Under the pieces are notes generated by a model, which was not told the DNA's origin, made no database searches, and worked only from the letters and a program-made list of their open reading frames with translations. A stretch of DNA of 64,000 bases from CADEDH01 sp041394285 (GTDB lineage Bacteria; Actinomycetota; Acidimicrobiia; Acidimicrobiales; SZUA-35), in NCBI GenBank assembly GCA_041394285.1, contig JAWKIL010000015.1, positions 1 to 64,000 of the forward strand. Direction: 5' to 3'. Position 1 is the first letter of the stretch. Each line of letters begins with the position of its first letter. Positions 1 to 9,923 of the stretch are shown in pieces. The position numbers and the translations under genes are program-made.

Positions 1-65
1 GAGCCGACTCAGCCATCTGGTAGCGGCCCACCCACCTCGCTTTGCCCGCCCCCGAACTGCGCGAC

Positions 66-154
66 GGAAACCGCGCCCCGCCAGCCTTCTGCGTCACGTT
101 TTCTGCGAAACTCGTAGAAAAGGTGACGCAGAACGGTCGGAGGGCGCGGTTTCC
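66..154. repeat. 89-bp palindromic intergenic element, copy 1
   Basis: Long imperfect inverted repeat with three nested arm pairs. GGAAACCGCGCCC (66-78) pairs perfectly with GGGCGCGGTTTCC (142-154), CTGCGTCAC (89-97) with GTGACGCAG (123-131), and TTTTCT (99-104) with AGAAAA (116-121). A near-identical copy lies at 697-785 and a diverged one at 59736-59834. The element has no coding potential of its own. A REP/MITE-like element is the most likely identity. Confidence 0.85.
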
Positions 155-226
155 GCGTCACCGGTTCGAGCGGGCGGCCGGCCCGGGCGATCGGCGATAC
201 CGCGCCGATCGTGCTGTACTGGAGGG

Positions 227-673
227 GTGATCGTCGGGGTACGTCCGGGTGGCGATGGAATCGATGACGGGCGTCGGCGGCGCGGACGGATACTCACCGC
301 CATCGGTGCGGTCATCGCCCTCCTCGCTCTGGCCAATGTCGCCATCGGCCGACGGATCGACCACCGCGTCGACGCCTTGCAGGCCGATCTCGTCGCCACG
401 TTCGCCGACACGACCTCGCTCGACCTCCTGCACGGCACCGTCGACAGCCCATCGAACCGGATGGACCTGAACGTGCCGGCCCAGGACGACCTGTCCGCCT
501 CCGACGGCACGATCCCGGACCTGATCACAGTCGCCGGCGGGACGGTTCAGGCCCGCTACACCGTCGGCGGTATCGGCGGAGGCCGGTGCCTTGTCGCCAC
601 ATGGACCCAGTCCAGCTTCGCCGTCGTCGACGGCAGCGATCGCCAGTGCGGCGCCAGCCTCACCCTCGACTGA
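227..673 (+). CDS. Hypothetical membrane-anchored protein
   Basis: I do not recognise this 148-residue protein. An Arg-rich stretch (residues 16-20) precedes one hydrophobic segment (about 22-41), so a small domain is probably held outside the membrane by an N-terminal anchor. Two Cys residues (in GGGRCLV and RQCGAS) could form a disulphide in the exported part. The GTG start at 227 directly follows GGAGGGG, which is too close for a normal ribosome binding site, so the true start could differ slightly. The gene is bracketed by two copies of the same 89-bp palindrome (66-154 and 697-785), which may mean it moved together with them or is simply a convenient intergenic context. Confidence 0.6.
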   Translation: MIVGVRPGGDGIDDGRRRRGRILTAIGAVIALLALANVAIGRRIDHRVDALQADLVATFADTTSLDLLHGTVDSPSNRMDLNVPAQDDLSASDGTIPDLITVAGGTVQARYTVGGIGGGRCLVATWTQSSFAVVDGSDRQCGASLTLD

Positions 674-696
674 CGGCTGTCCCCGAACCGTGTAAC

Positions 697-785
697 GAAA
701 ACCGCGCCTCGCCAGCCTTCTGCGTCACGTTTTCTACGGACCTCGTAGAAAAGGTGACGCAGAACGGGGGGAGGGCGCGGTTTCC
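697..785. repeat. 89-bp palindromic intergenic element, copy 2
   Basis: Nearly the same sequence as the element at 66-154, with identical inner arms CTGCGTCAC/GTGACGCAG and TTTTCTACG/CGTAGAAAA. The outer arm is slightly decayed (GAAAACCGCGCCTC against GAGGGCGCGGTTTCC). It lies between the hypothetical gene ending at 673 and the 3' end of icd, where it could also act as a transcription barrier. Confidence 0.85.
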
Positions 786-819
786 GTCGCGCAGAACGAA
801 GGCCCGAGGGCCCGGTGGG

Positions 820-3066
<2,247 letters not shown>

Positions 3067-3226
3067 GGCAGGGTTCTTCCTGGTCACCGGTTCAAAGACT
3101 CGACGCGTTCGCCCCATCGCGTGGTCGGGCGACACCGGTCCCCGGTTGGGCCCGCAACGTCGGTGCCAGACTAGCCAACCGGCCGCCCGCCAGCGATCTC
3201 CCTCCCACCCGACACACCACGAATAC

Positions 3227-3254
3227 TTGACGACTCACGATCTGACTGTAGAAT
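3227..3254 (+). promoter_or_regulatory. Promoter of boxCB
   Basis: TTGACG (3227-3232), a 16-base spacer and TAGAAT (3249-3254) form an excellent housekeeping-sigma promoter. It sits in an unusually AT-rich patch 44 bases before the boxC start. It is one of the few promoters here with a recognisable -35 box and an untranslated leader. Confidence 0.7.
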
Positions 3255-3297
3255 ATAGCTACCGACCCGACCAGCGCCAGAGAGCAGGGGACCTACC

Positions 3298-5031
3298 GTG
3301 GCACTGAGTACCGACCAGCCGGAAGGGGCGGCGGCGTCCCATCCGGCGCTCCCGCCCATCACCTTCGACCGGGACCCCGCCGACTACCGGCACTGGCGGG
3401 TGACCTACGAGGGCCCTGTGGCCACCGTGCACATGGAGGTGGACCCCGAGGGGGGCCTGCGCCGGGACTACGAGCTCAAGTCGAACAGCTACGACCTCAG
3501 CGTCGACATCGAGCTCTACGACATCGTGCAGCGCCTCCGCTTCGAGCACCCCGAGGTGAGGGTGGTGGTGCTCACCGGCGGCCTGGAGAAGCTGTTCTGC
3601 GCCGGGGCCAACATCCAGATGCTGGCCGGCGCCACCCACCACCACAAGGTGAACTTCTGCAAGTTCACCAACGAGACCCGCAACTCGATCGAGGACGCCT
3701 CGGCCCACTCCGGCCAGGTGTGGCTGGCCGCCCTCAACGGCACCGCCGCCGGTGGCGGCTACGAGTTGGCGCTGGCCTGCGACGAGATCGTCCTGATCGA
3801 CGACCGCTCGTCCACCGTGTCGCTGCCCGAGGTGGCCCTGCTGGGAGTCCTGCCCGGCACCGGTGGCCTCACCCGCCTGGTGGACAAGCGCAAGGTGCGC
3901 CGGGACCGGGCCGATCAGTTCTGCACCCGGGCCGAGGGGGTACGGGGCACCCAGGCCGTGGAATGGGGCCTGGTCGACGCCGTGGTGCCCCGGTCCCGGT
4001 GGGACGAGCACCTGGCGGCCCGGGCCGCCGAGTTGGCGGCGGCGTCGGACCGGGCCGGAGACGGACCCGGTGTCGAGCTCGACCCGATCGACCTGGTGGT
4101 GGAGGCCGACGGCATCACCGGCCGCCATGTCACGGCCCGGATCGATCGGGCGGCCGGCGCCGTGCACATCACCGTGCACGGCCCGGTGGACCCGGCGCCC
4201 CAGTCGGCTGAGGAAGCCGTGGAGCTGGCCGAGGACTGGTGGGCCCTCGGCGCCTGCCGGGAGCTCGACGCCGTCATCCTCCACCTCCGCTTCAACGAGC
4301 CGGCGCTGGGCACGTGGGTGCTGCACACGATGGGCGACCCCGCCATCGTGGCCGATCACGACGCCTTCCTGGTCGCTGGCCCCCACGGCGACGGCGGGGC
4401 CGAGAACGGCGCCCACTGGCTACTGCGCGAGGTGCGCCTGTACTGGGCCCGCACCCTCAAGCGCCTCGACCTGTCGGCCCGTACCCTGCTGGCCCTGCTC
4501 GAACCGGGCAGCTGCTTCACCGGCGTGCTGGCCGAGCTGGCGCTGGCCGCCGACCAGTCGATCATGCTCGACGGCACCTTCGAGGGCGACGAGCGCCCGG
4601 CGGCGGCCATCCAGCTCACCGAGGCCAGCCTGGGCCGGTACCCGATGTCCAACGGCCTGTCCCGGCTCCAGAGCCGGTTCTGGGGTCACGACGACGCCTG
4701 GAAGGCGGCGGCCGGCTCGGTCGGCACGGCCCTGGAGGCGACCGACGCCTACGACCTGGGGCTCGTCACCGCCATTCCCGACGATCTCGACTGGGACGAC
4801 GAGGTCCGCCTGTTCATCGAGGAACGGGCCAGCTTCTCGCCCGACGCCCTCACCGGCCTGGAGGCGAACCTCCGCTTCGTCGGGCCCGAGACCATGGAGA
4901 CCAAGATCTTCGCCCGCCTCACCGCCTGGCAGAACTGGATCTTCCAGCGGCCCAACGCGTCGGGCCCCGACGGCGCCCTGCGCCGCTACGGCAGCGGCAG
5001 CCGCCCCACGTACGACACGAACCGCATCTGA
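3298..5031 (+). CDS. boxC: Benzoyl-CoA-dihydrodiol lyase (BoxC)
   Basis: Cleaves the ring of 2,3-epoxybenzoyl-CoA (dihydrodiol form) with loss of C2 as formate, giving 3,4-dehydroadipyl-CoA semialdehyde in the aerobic benzoyl-CoA (box) pathway. The 577-residue length is typical of BoxC, which is a double crotonase-fold protein. The N-terminal half has crotonase motifs: an oxyanion-hole strand at GLEKLFCAGANIQM and GTAAGGGYELALACDEI. The pattern LPEVALLGVLPGTGGLTRLVDKRKVRRD is split here only by my reading and is characteristic of BoxC. A second, degenerate crotonase module follows. The GTG start is preceded by CAGGGGA. boxB begins 12 bases after the stop, so the two form an operon behind the 3227-3254 promoter. 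Confidence 0.93.
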   Translation: MALSTDQPEGAAASHPALPPITFDRDPADYRHWRVTYEGPVATVHMEVDPEGGLRRDYELKSNSYDLSVDIELYDIVQRLRFEHPEVRVVVLTGGLEKLFCAGANIQMLAGATHHHKVNFCKFTNETRNSIEDASAHSGQVWLAALNGTAAGGGYELALACDEIVLIDDRSSTVSLPEVALLGVLPGTGGLTRLVDKRKVRRDRADQFCTRAEGVRGTQAVEWGLVDAVVPRSRWDEHLAARAAELAAASDRAGDGPGVELDPIDLVVEADGITGRHVTARIDRAAGAVHITVHGPVDPAPQSAEEAVELAEDWWALGACRELDAVILHLRFNEPALGTWVLHTMGDPAIVADHDAFLVAGPHGDGGAENGAHWLLREVRLYWARTLKRLDLSARTLLALLEPGSCFTGVLAELALAADQSIMLDGTFEGDERPAAAIQLTEASLGRYPMSNGLSRLQSRFWGHDDAWKAAAGSVGTALEATDAYDLGLVTAIPDDLDWDDEVRLFIEERASFSPDALTGLEANLRFVGPETMETKIFARLTAWQNWIFQRPNASGPDGALRRYGSGSRPTYDTNRI

Positions 5032-5043
5032 GGAGAGCCCGAC

Positions 5044-6453
5044 ATGTCCACCATCGATTACAACGAGCGGATCCCCAACAACGTGAACCTGTCGGGCGAC
5101 CGGCGCCTGCAGCGGGCTTTGGAGCAGTGGCAACCCAAGTTCGTCGACTGGTGGTGCGAGATGGGCCCCGTCGACTACCAGGACGCCGACGTGTTCCTCC
5201 GCACCGCCGTGTCGGTGGACCGTGACGGATGGGCCCAGTTCGACTACGTGAAGATGCCCGACTACCGGTGGGGCATCTTCCTGTCCGACCCCGAGCCCGA
5301 CCGTCGCATCTCCTTCGGCGACGACAAGGGCCAGCCCGTCTGGCAGGAGGTGCCGGGCGAGCACCGCAGCGACCTGCGCCGGCTGATCGTGGTCCAGGGC
5401 GACACCGAGCCCGCCTCCGTCGAGCAGCAGCGCCACCTGTGCCGCACCGCCCCCAGCCTCTACGACATGCGGAACCTGTTCCAGGTCAACGTGGAGGAGG
5501 GTCGCCACCTGTGGGCCATGGTCTACCTCCTGCACGGCTTCTTCGGCCGTGACGGGCGGGACGAGGCCGACGCCATGCTCCAGCGGCACTCGGGCGACAC
5601 CGACAACCCCCGCATCCTGGGGGCTTTCAACGAGCGCACGCCCGACTGGCTGTCGTTCTACTTCTTCACCTACTTCACCGACCGGGACGGCAAGTACCAG
5701 CTGGCCTCGCTGGCCGAGTCGTCGTTCGACCCGCTCGCCCGCACCTGCGACTTCATGCTGAAGGAGGAGGCCCACCACATGTTCGTGGGCGCCACCGGCA
5801 TCGGCCGGGTGGCCCAGCGCACGGTGGAGCTGATGAAGGAGCACGACACCGACGACGTGCAGCCGTACGGTGGCATCAACATCGACACCCTCCAGCGGTA
5901 TCTCAACTTCCACTACTCGGTGTCGCTGGACCTGTTCGGGGCCGAGACGTCCACCAACGCCGCCAACTACTTCGCCGCCGGGCTCAAGGGCCGGTTCCAG
6001 GAGACCAAGCGGGACGACGACCACCAGCTCCACGGCGACAACCGCACGATCCTGGCCGTCGACGGTGGCCGGGTGGTCGAGCGGGAGGTCAACTCGCTGG
6101 CCGCCATCAACGCCACCCTGCGCGACGATTACAGCGCCGATTGCGCCATCGGGCTCGAGCGCTGGAACCGCACCCTGGCCGCGGTGGGAGCCGAGCTGAC
6201 GCTGCCCCACGTGGGCTTCCACCGGGCGGTGGGGGAGTTCCGCGACGTCCACCTCGATCCCCGGGGCCAGGTGATCGACCAGGCCACGTGGGACGCCAAC
6301 GCCGCCCGCTGGCTCCCCACCGACGCCGATCGGGCCCACGTGGCCTCGCTCATGGCCCCGGTGACCGAGCCGGGCAAGATGGCCAACTGGATCGCCCCAC
6401 CGGCCCAGGGCATCGGCGGCCGCCCGGTCGACATGGCCTACGTCCGGGCCTGA
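5044..6453 (+). CDS. boxB: Benzoyl-CoA 2,3-epoxidase, diiron subunit (BoxB)
   Basis: Diiron oxygenase that epoxidises the ring of benzoyl-CoA using O2 and electrons from the reductase BoxA. The length (469 residues) and sequence match BoxB throughout. Two ExxH ligand motifs are visible, E152-G-R-H155 and E242-A-H-H245, with E122 and D213 at the spacing expected for the remaining carboxylates, so the iron site looks complete. It is preceded by GAGGAGAGCCCGAC and lies 12 bases after boxC. No boxA reductase, benzoate-CoA ligase or boxZ aldehyde dehydrogenase is present in the window, so the electron donor must be encoded elsewhere. Confidence 0.94.
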   Translation: MSTIDYNERIPNNVNLSGDRRLQRALEQWQPKFVDWWCEMGPVDYQDADVFLRTAVSVDRDGWAQFDYVKMPDYRWGIFLSDPEPDRRISFGDDKGQPVWQEVPGEHRSDLRRLIVVQGDTEPASVEQQRHLCRTAPSLYDMRNLFQVNVEEGRHLWAMVYLLHGFFGRDGRDEADAMLQRHSGDTDNPRILGAFNERTPDWLSFYFFTYFTDRDGKYQLASLAESSFDPLARTCDFMLKEEAHHMFVGATGIGRVAQRTVELMKEHDTDDVQPYGGINIDTLQRYLNFHYSVSLDLFGAETSTNAANYFAAGLKGRFQETKRDDDHQLHGDNRTILAVDGGRVVEREVNSLAAINATLRDDYSADCAIGLERWNRTLAAVGAELTLPHVGFHRAVGEFRDVHLDPRGQVIDQATWDANAARWLPTDADRAHVASLMAPVTEPGKMANWIAPPAQGIGGRPVDMAYVRA

Positions 6454-6545
6454 GTGCGCCTTCGGGCAGCTCGGGTTCGACTTCGGCCAACACCGCCCGA
6501 TCGGCTCCTAAAGGCCGTCGGCTCTCGCTCCGTTGAAGGGGCGAG

Positions 6546-8084
6546 ATGCTCGACAGCCGGATTCTCCGTTCCCCGGTACTCGTCCTGGTGGCGGGGCTGG
6601 TGGCCTCGTTGGTGGCCGAGATGCTGGCGTTCTCGGGCATGGGCACCACCCGGGACGAGCTGAGCCGGGCCGCCGCCGTCGGCTTCATCGCCTCGTGCGG
6701 AGCGGCGGCCATGGCCGCCCTCCAGCGGGTGGCCCACCACCGAACGGCGGAATCGCTCAGCCGGGCCCGCCACGACGCCGACCACGACGCCCTGACCGGC
6801 CTGGTCAACCGGGCCGAGCTCCACCGGCAGCTGGAGCAGGCGATGCGCCAGTCCCGGATCGACGACACCGTGGTGGGCGTGCTGTTCCTCGACCTCGACC
6901 GGTTCAAGGTGGTGAACGACACCCTGGGCCACGACGCCGGCGACGAGCTGCTCAAGGCCGTGGCCCAGCGCCTCCGGTCCAGCACCCGCAGCACCGACGT
7001 TGTGGCCCGGGTGGGGGGCGACGAGTTCGTGGTGATGTGCCGGGGCCTGCTGACCGAGGAGTCGGTGGTGGCGGTGGCCCGCCAGATCCTCAAGCGGTTC
7101 GCCGATCCCGTGCCCCTGGGGGGCCGGATGCAGTTGGCGTCCACCAGCGTGGGCATCGCCGTGGCCGCCCCGGGGGAGGAGCGCACCCCGGAGGAGGTCG
7201 TGCGCGACGCCGACGCCGCCATGTACCGGGCCAAGCGAGACCGCTCCGGCTTCGCCGTGTTCGACGAGCACGAACGGTCGATCCTGCTCAACCGCCTCTC
7301 GATCGAGCGGGACCTCAACCGGGCCCTCACCGATCATCAGCTCGAGGTCCACTACCAGCCGGTGGTCGACGGGGCGAGCGGCAACGTCGTCGGCTTCGAA
7401 GCCCTGGTCCGCTGGCGCCACCCCGACCGGGGGCTGCTGGCCCCCGGGGCCTTCCTCCCGGTGGCCCAGGACGCCGGTCTGATGGCCAAGATCGGCGAGC
7501 TGGTGCTCCGGGAGGCGTGCGCCCAGGCGGCCGACTGGAACCGCCACCTGCCGCCCGACCGCCACATCAAGATCGGCGTCAACGTGGCCGAGCAGCAACT
7601 GGTGGACAGCCGCCTGCCGGCCATCGTGGGCGAGGTGCTGGCCTGGTCCCGCCTGGAGCCGGCGAACCTGACGCTGGAGATCACCGAGGACGTGATGGTC
7701 GAGCACCTCAGCGGGCTCGACTGCCTGCGCCAGCTGAGGGCCATGGGGGTGCAGCTCGCCATCGACGATTTCGGCACCGGGCAGTCGTCGCTGAGCTACA
7801 TCCGCCAGTTCGACATGGTGACGCACCTCAAGATCGACCAGAGCTTCGTGCGGGAGATGAACACAGACGCCGCCAACCGGGCCATCGTGGAGGCCATCGT
7901 CACCATGGCCCGGGCCCTCGGTCTGCAGATCGTGGCCGAGGGCGTGGAGCGGACCGACCAGGCCGACGCCCTGATGTCGCTGGGCGTCACCCTCATGCAG
8001 GGCTACCTGTTCTCCCCGCCCCGGCCGGTGGAGGAGCTGGAGGATCCGATCGGATCGCCCGCCCTCGCCATCCCCCGGCACTGA
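6546..8084 (+). CDS. Membrane GGDEF-EAL protein (diguanylate cyclase/phosphodiesterase)
   Basis: A 512-residue inner-membrane enzyme of c-di-GMP turnover. Two hydrophobic segments (about 10-32 and 40-58) anchor it. The GGDEF motif is intact at residues 157-161 and is preceded by an RSTD inhibitory site (148-151), so product inhibition of cyclase activity is expected. The EAL domain keeps E285-A-L, NVAEQQL, LEITED, DDFGTG (from D407), KIDQSF and AEGVE, so phosphodiesterase activity is also plausible. There is no recognisable sensor beyond the membrane part. The ATG follows AAGGGGCGAG. It stands alone between boxB and a convergent gene ending at 8104. It is the catalytically complete counterpart of the degenerate fusion at 15191-18241. 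Confidence 0.92.
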   Translation: MLDSRILRSPVLVLVAGLVASLVAEMLAFSGMGTTRDELSRAAAVGFIASCGAAAMAALQRVAHHRTAESLSRARHDADHDALTGLVNRAELHRQLEQAMRQSRIDDTVVGVLFLDLDRFKVVNDTLGHDAGDELLKAVAQRLRSSTRSTDVVARVGGDEFVVMCRGLLTEESVVAVARQILKRFADPVPLGGRMQLASTSVGIAVAAPGEERTPEEVVRDADAAMYRAKRDRSGFAVFDEHERSILLNRLSIERDLNRALTDHQLEVHYQPVVDGASGNVVGFEALVRWRHPDRGLLAPGAFLPVAQDAGLMAKIGELVLREACAQAADWNRHLPPDRHIKIGVNVAEQQLVDSRLPAIVGEVLAWSRLEPANLTLEITEDVMVEHLSGLDCLRQLRAMGVQLAIDDFGTGQSSLSYIRQFDMVTHLKIDQSFVREMNTDAANRAIVEAIVTMARALGLQIVAEGVERTDQADALMSLGVTLMQGYLFSPPRPVEELEDPIGSPALAIPRH

Positions 8085-8103
8085 CCACCCCGACGACGAG
8101 GGG

Positions 8104-8544
8104 TCAGAACTCGCCGCCCCATTCGTCTTCCGCCCCGCCCTGGTAGACGGGGAGGGGCTCGGAGTCGTCCCGTGGCGGGGGAGCGGCGCTGCCCCGGGCC
8201 GGGCGTCGTGCGCCGCCCTCGCTGCGGCCCCGCTGGCCGCCGCCCTGGCCGCCCGCGGGGCGGGCCCCGGGAGCGGCCGGCTGGGCCGCCGCCCCGGCGG
8301 TGGGCGCCCCCTCGGCGCCGGGCTCCCCGTCGCCCGGGGCGTAGCCGTAGCACATGGACACACCGTCGACGTCGAAGGGCCGGCCGAGTGAGCCCACGGT
8401 GAACGTGGACCAGTCGCCCGACTTCTTCTGCACCTCGATCTTGCCCCCTTCGGCCAGGGCCTTCTCGAGATCGGCCACCGGCGCCATCACCGCCCACTTG
8501 TCGGTCTTGGTCTTACGGAACCGCGCCGGGATCTTCTCGCTCAT
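8104..8544 (-). CDS. Hypothetical protein: small basic N-terminal domain with long disordered acidic-ended tail
   Basis: I do not recognise this 146-residue protein. Residues 1-70 (motifs KWAVMAP, GKIEVQKKSGDWSTFTVG, RPFDVDGV, YGYAPGD) look like a compact beta-rich domain. Residues 72-146 are low-complexity Gly/Ala/Pro/Arg and end in EDEWGGEF. The disordered linker plus acidic, aromatic C-terminus recalls the tip of single-stranded DNA-binding protein, so a nucleic-acid or protein-docking role is conceivable but unproven. The start at 8544 is supported by GGGGAGGAG upstream; an in-frame ATG at 8562 would lose that site. It converges with the GGDEF-EAL gene. Confidence 0.7.
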   Translation of the reverse strand: MSEKIPARFRKTKTDKWAVMAPVADLEKALAEGGKIEVQKKSGDWSTFTVGSLGRPFDVDGVSMCYGYAPGDGEPGAEGAPTAGAAAQPAAPGARPAGGQGGGQRGRSEGGARRPARGSAAPPPRDDSEPLPVYQGGAEDEWGGEF

Positions 8545-8708
8545 CGAGCCGCTCCTCCCCATCGATCAGGCCTGACGTCAGCGCCCAGTATGGCGGCCCC
8601 GACGCACCGGCCCGACCCGATCGGAGGCCGTGTTGTGTGAACTGTCGCACTGCGGGGGCTGCGCCCCCGGCCCCATTCCGGGCCCGGGCCCCATCCCCAG
8701 CCCCCAGC

Positions 8709-8714
8709 TACGCT
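8709..8714 (+). promoter_or_regulatory. -10 box TACGCT, leaderless start
   Basis: TACGCT lies 6 bases before the ATG of the thioesterase gene, and no Shine-Dalgarno sequence is present. It would drive the four-gene thioesterase-SDR-P450-PLP operon. Confidence 0.55.
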
Positions 8715-8720
8715 GCCGCC

Positions 8721-9071
8721 ATGCACGACTCACTCGCTCCCGGGCTGTCCGGCTCCGCCAGCTACACCGTCACCGACGACATGTCGCCACCCCATCTGCC
8801 CAACAAGGTGCTGTCGACCCCCGACATGGTTCGCCTCATCGAGATGACCTGCCTGCAGGCGGTCCAGGCCCACCTCGACGAGGGCGAGACCACGGTAGGA
8901 ATCCACGTGTGTGTGAGCCATGCCGCCTCGGTCGACTCGGGCCAGGAGGTGGAGGTCTCGTTCGAGATCACCGAGCGTGACCGGCGGAAGCTGGTGTTCG
9001 CCACCAGAGTCACCCACGGTGACAAGCTGGTGTCGGAGGGGACCCACCAGCGCTTCGTGGTCGGCGGCTGA
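8721..9071 (+). CDS. Hotdog-fold thioesterase, FlK-like
   Basis: Probably hydrolyses an acyl-CoA. The 116-residue hotdog protein resembles the fluoroacetyl-CoA thioesterase FlK / YbgC-like group, with LPNKVLSTPDMVRLIEMT for the first strand-helix, TVGIHVCVSHAASVDSG for the strand with its active-site region, and HGDKLVSEGTHQRFVV near the end. Substrate specificity cannot be read from the sequence. The start at 8721 is set by the leaderless -10 box; the upstream in-frame region back to 8637 is Pro/Ala-rich and non-domain. The stop overlaps the start of the next gene (TGATG), so it is translationally coupled to the SDR. Confidence 0.82.
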   Translation: MHDSLAPGLSGSASYTVTDDMSPPHLPNKVLSTPDMVRLIEMTCLQAVQAHLDEGETTVGIHVCVSHAASVDSGQEVEVSFEITERDRRKLVFATRVTHGDKLVSEGTHQRFVVGG

Positions 9072-9919
9072 TGCCGCCGCCGGGCGACGCGCCGTCGCCA
9101 CAGGGACAGTCGGCCGGAGGTGACGGCCGGCCCCGGCGGGATCTCACCGGCCGGGTGGCGGTGGTGACCGGGGGCGGAGCGGCCGGCGACGGCATCGGCA
9201 ACGGCCGGGCCGCCGCACTCCTGCTGGCCGAGGCCGGGGCCAGGGTCCTGGTGGTGGACCGCCAGCCCGAGTTGGCGGCCCGAACCGTGGCCATGATCGC
9301 CGACGGCGGAGGCGAAGCGGCGCCGTTCGGGGCCGACGTGACCGACGGCGACGCCTGCGCCGCCCTGGTGGCCGAGGCCACGGGGCGCTGGGGCCGGCTC
9401 GACATCGTGGTCAACAACGTGGGGATCGGCAGCCGGGGCACGGTGGTGACCGAGGACCCCGAGGTGTGGGACCGGGTGATGCGGGTCAACGTGACGTCGA
9501 TGATGCTGGTCAGCCGGCACGCGGTACCGGCCATGGTGGCCGGTGGGAGGGGCGGGGCGGTGGTGAACATCTCCTCCATCTCGGCTCTGCGGCCCCGGGG
9601 CCTCACCGCCTACTCGACGTCCAAGGGGGCGGTGATCGCCCTGACCCGGGCCATGGCCGCCGACCACGGGCCCGACGGCATCCGGGTGAACTGCGTTGCC
9701 CCGGGGCCGGTGCGGACCCCCATGGTCGGGGGTGAGGCCATGGATCCGGCCGTGGCCGAGCGCCGGCGCCAGGCCAGCGTGCTGGGCGTGGAAGGCACGG
9801 GGTGGGACATCGGGGCCGCCGTGCGGTTCCTCGCCTCCGACGAGGCCCGCTACATCACGGGCCAGGTGCTGGTGGTCGACGGCGGAGCCTCCATCCGGGG
9901 TCCGGAGCGGGCAAGCTGA
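9071..9919 (+). CDS. Short-chain dehydrogenase/reductase
   Basis: An NAD(P)-dependent oxidoreductase of the classical SDR family, 282 residues. A Rossmann nucleotide motif VVTGGGAAGDGIGNG follows an extra 25-residue polar N-terminus. NNVGIGS corresponds to the NNAG motif, and the catalytic Ser (NISSIS) and Tyr-x-x-x-Lys (AYSTSKG) are present. The C-terminal VLVVDGGASIRG is typical. The VVDR motif after beta-2 suggests an NAD preference. It lies between a thioesterase and a P450 in one operon, so its substrate is probably an alcohol or ketone made by, or fed to, that P450. The physiological substrate is unknown. Confidence 0.88.
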   Translation: MPPPGDAPSPQGQSAGGDGRPRRDLTGRVAVVTGGGAAGDGIGNGRAAALLLAEAGARVLVVDRQPELAARTVAMIADGGGEAAPFGADVTDGDACAALVAEATGRWGRLDIVVNNVGIGSRGTVVTEDPEVWDRVMRVNVTSMMLVSRHAVPAMVAGGRGGAVVNISSISALRPRGLTAYSTSKGAVIALTRAMAADHGPDGIRVNCVAPGPVRTPMVGGEAMDPAVAERRRQASVLGVEGTGWDIGAAVRFLASDEARYITGQVLVVDGGASIRGPERAS

Positions 9920-9923
9920 GCCC

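Noticed and set aside
3168..3173. TAGTCT as icd -10 box
   Set aside because: No matching -35 and about 100 bases from the start; too weak to list as a promoter.
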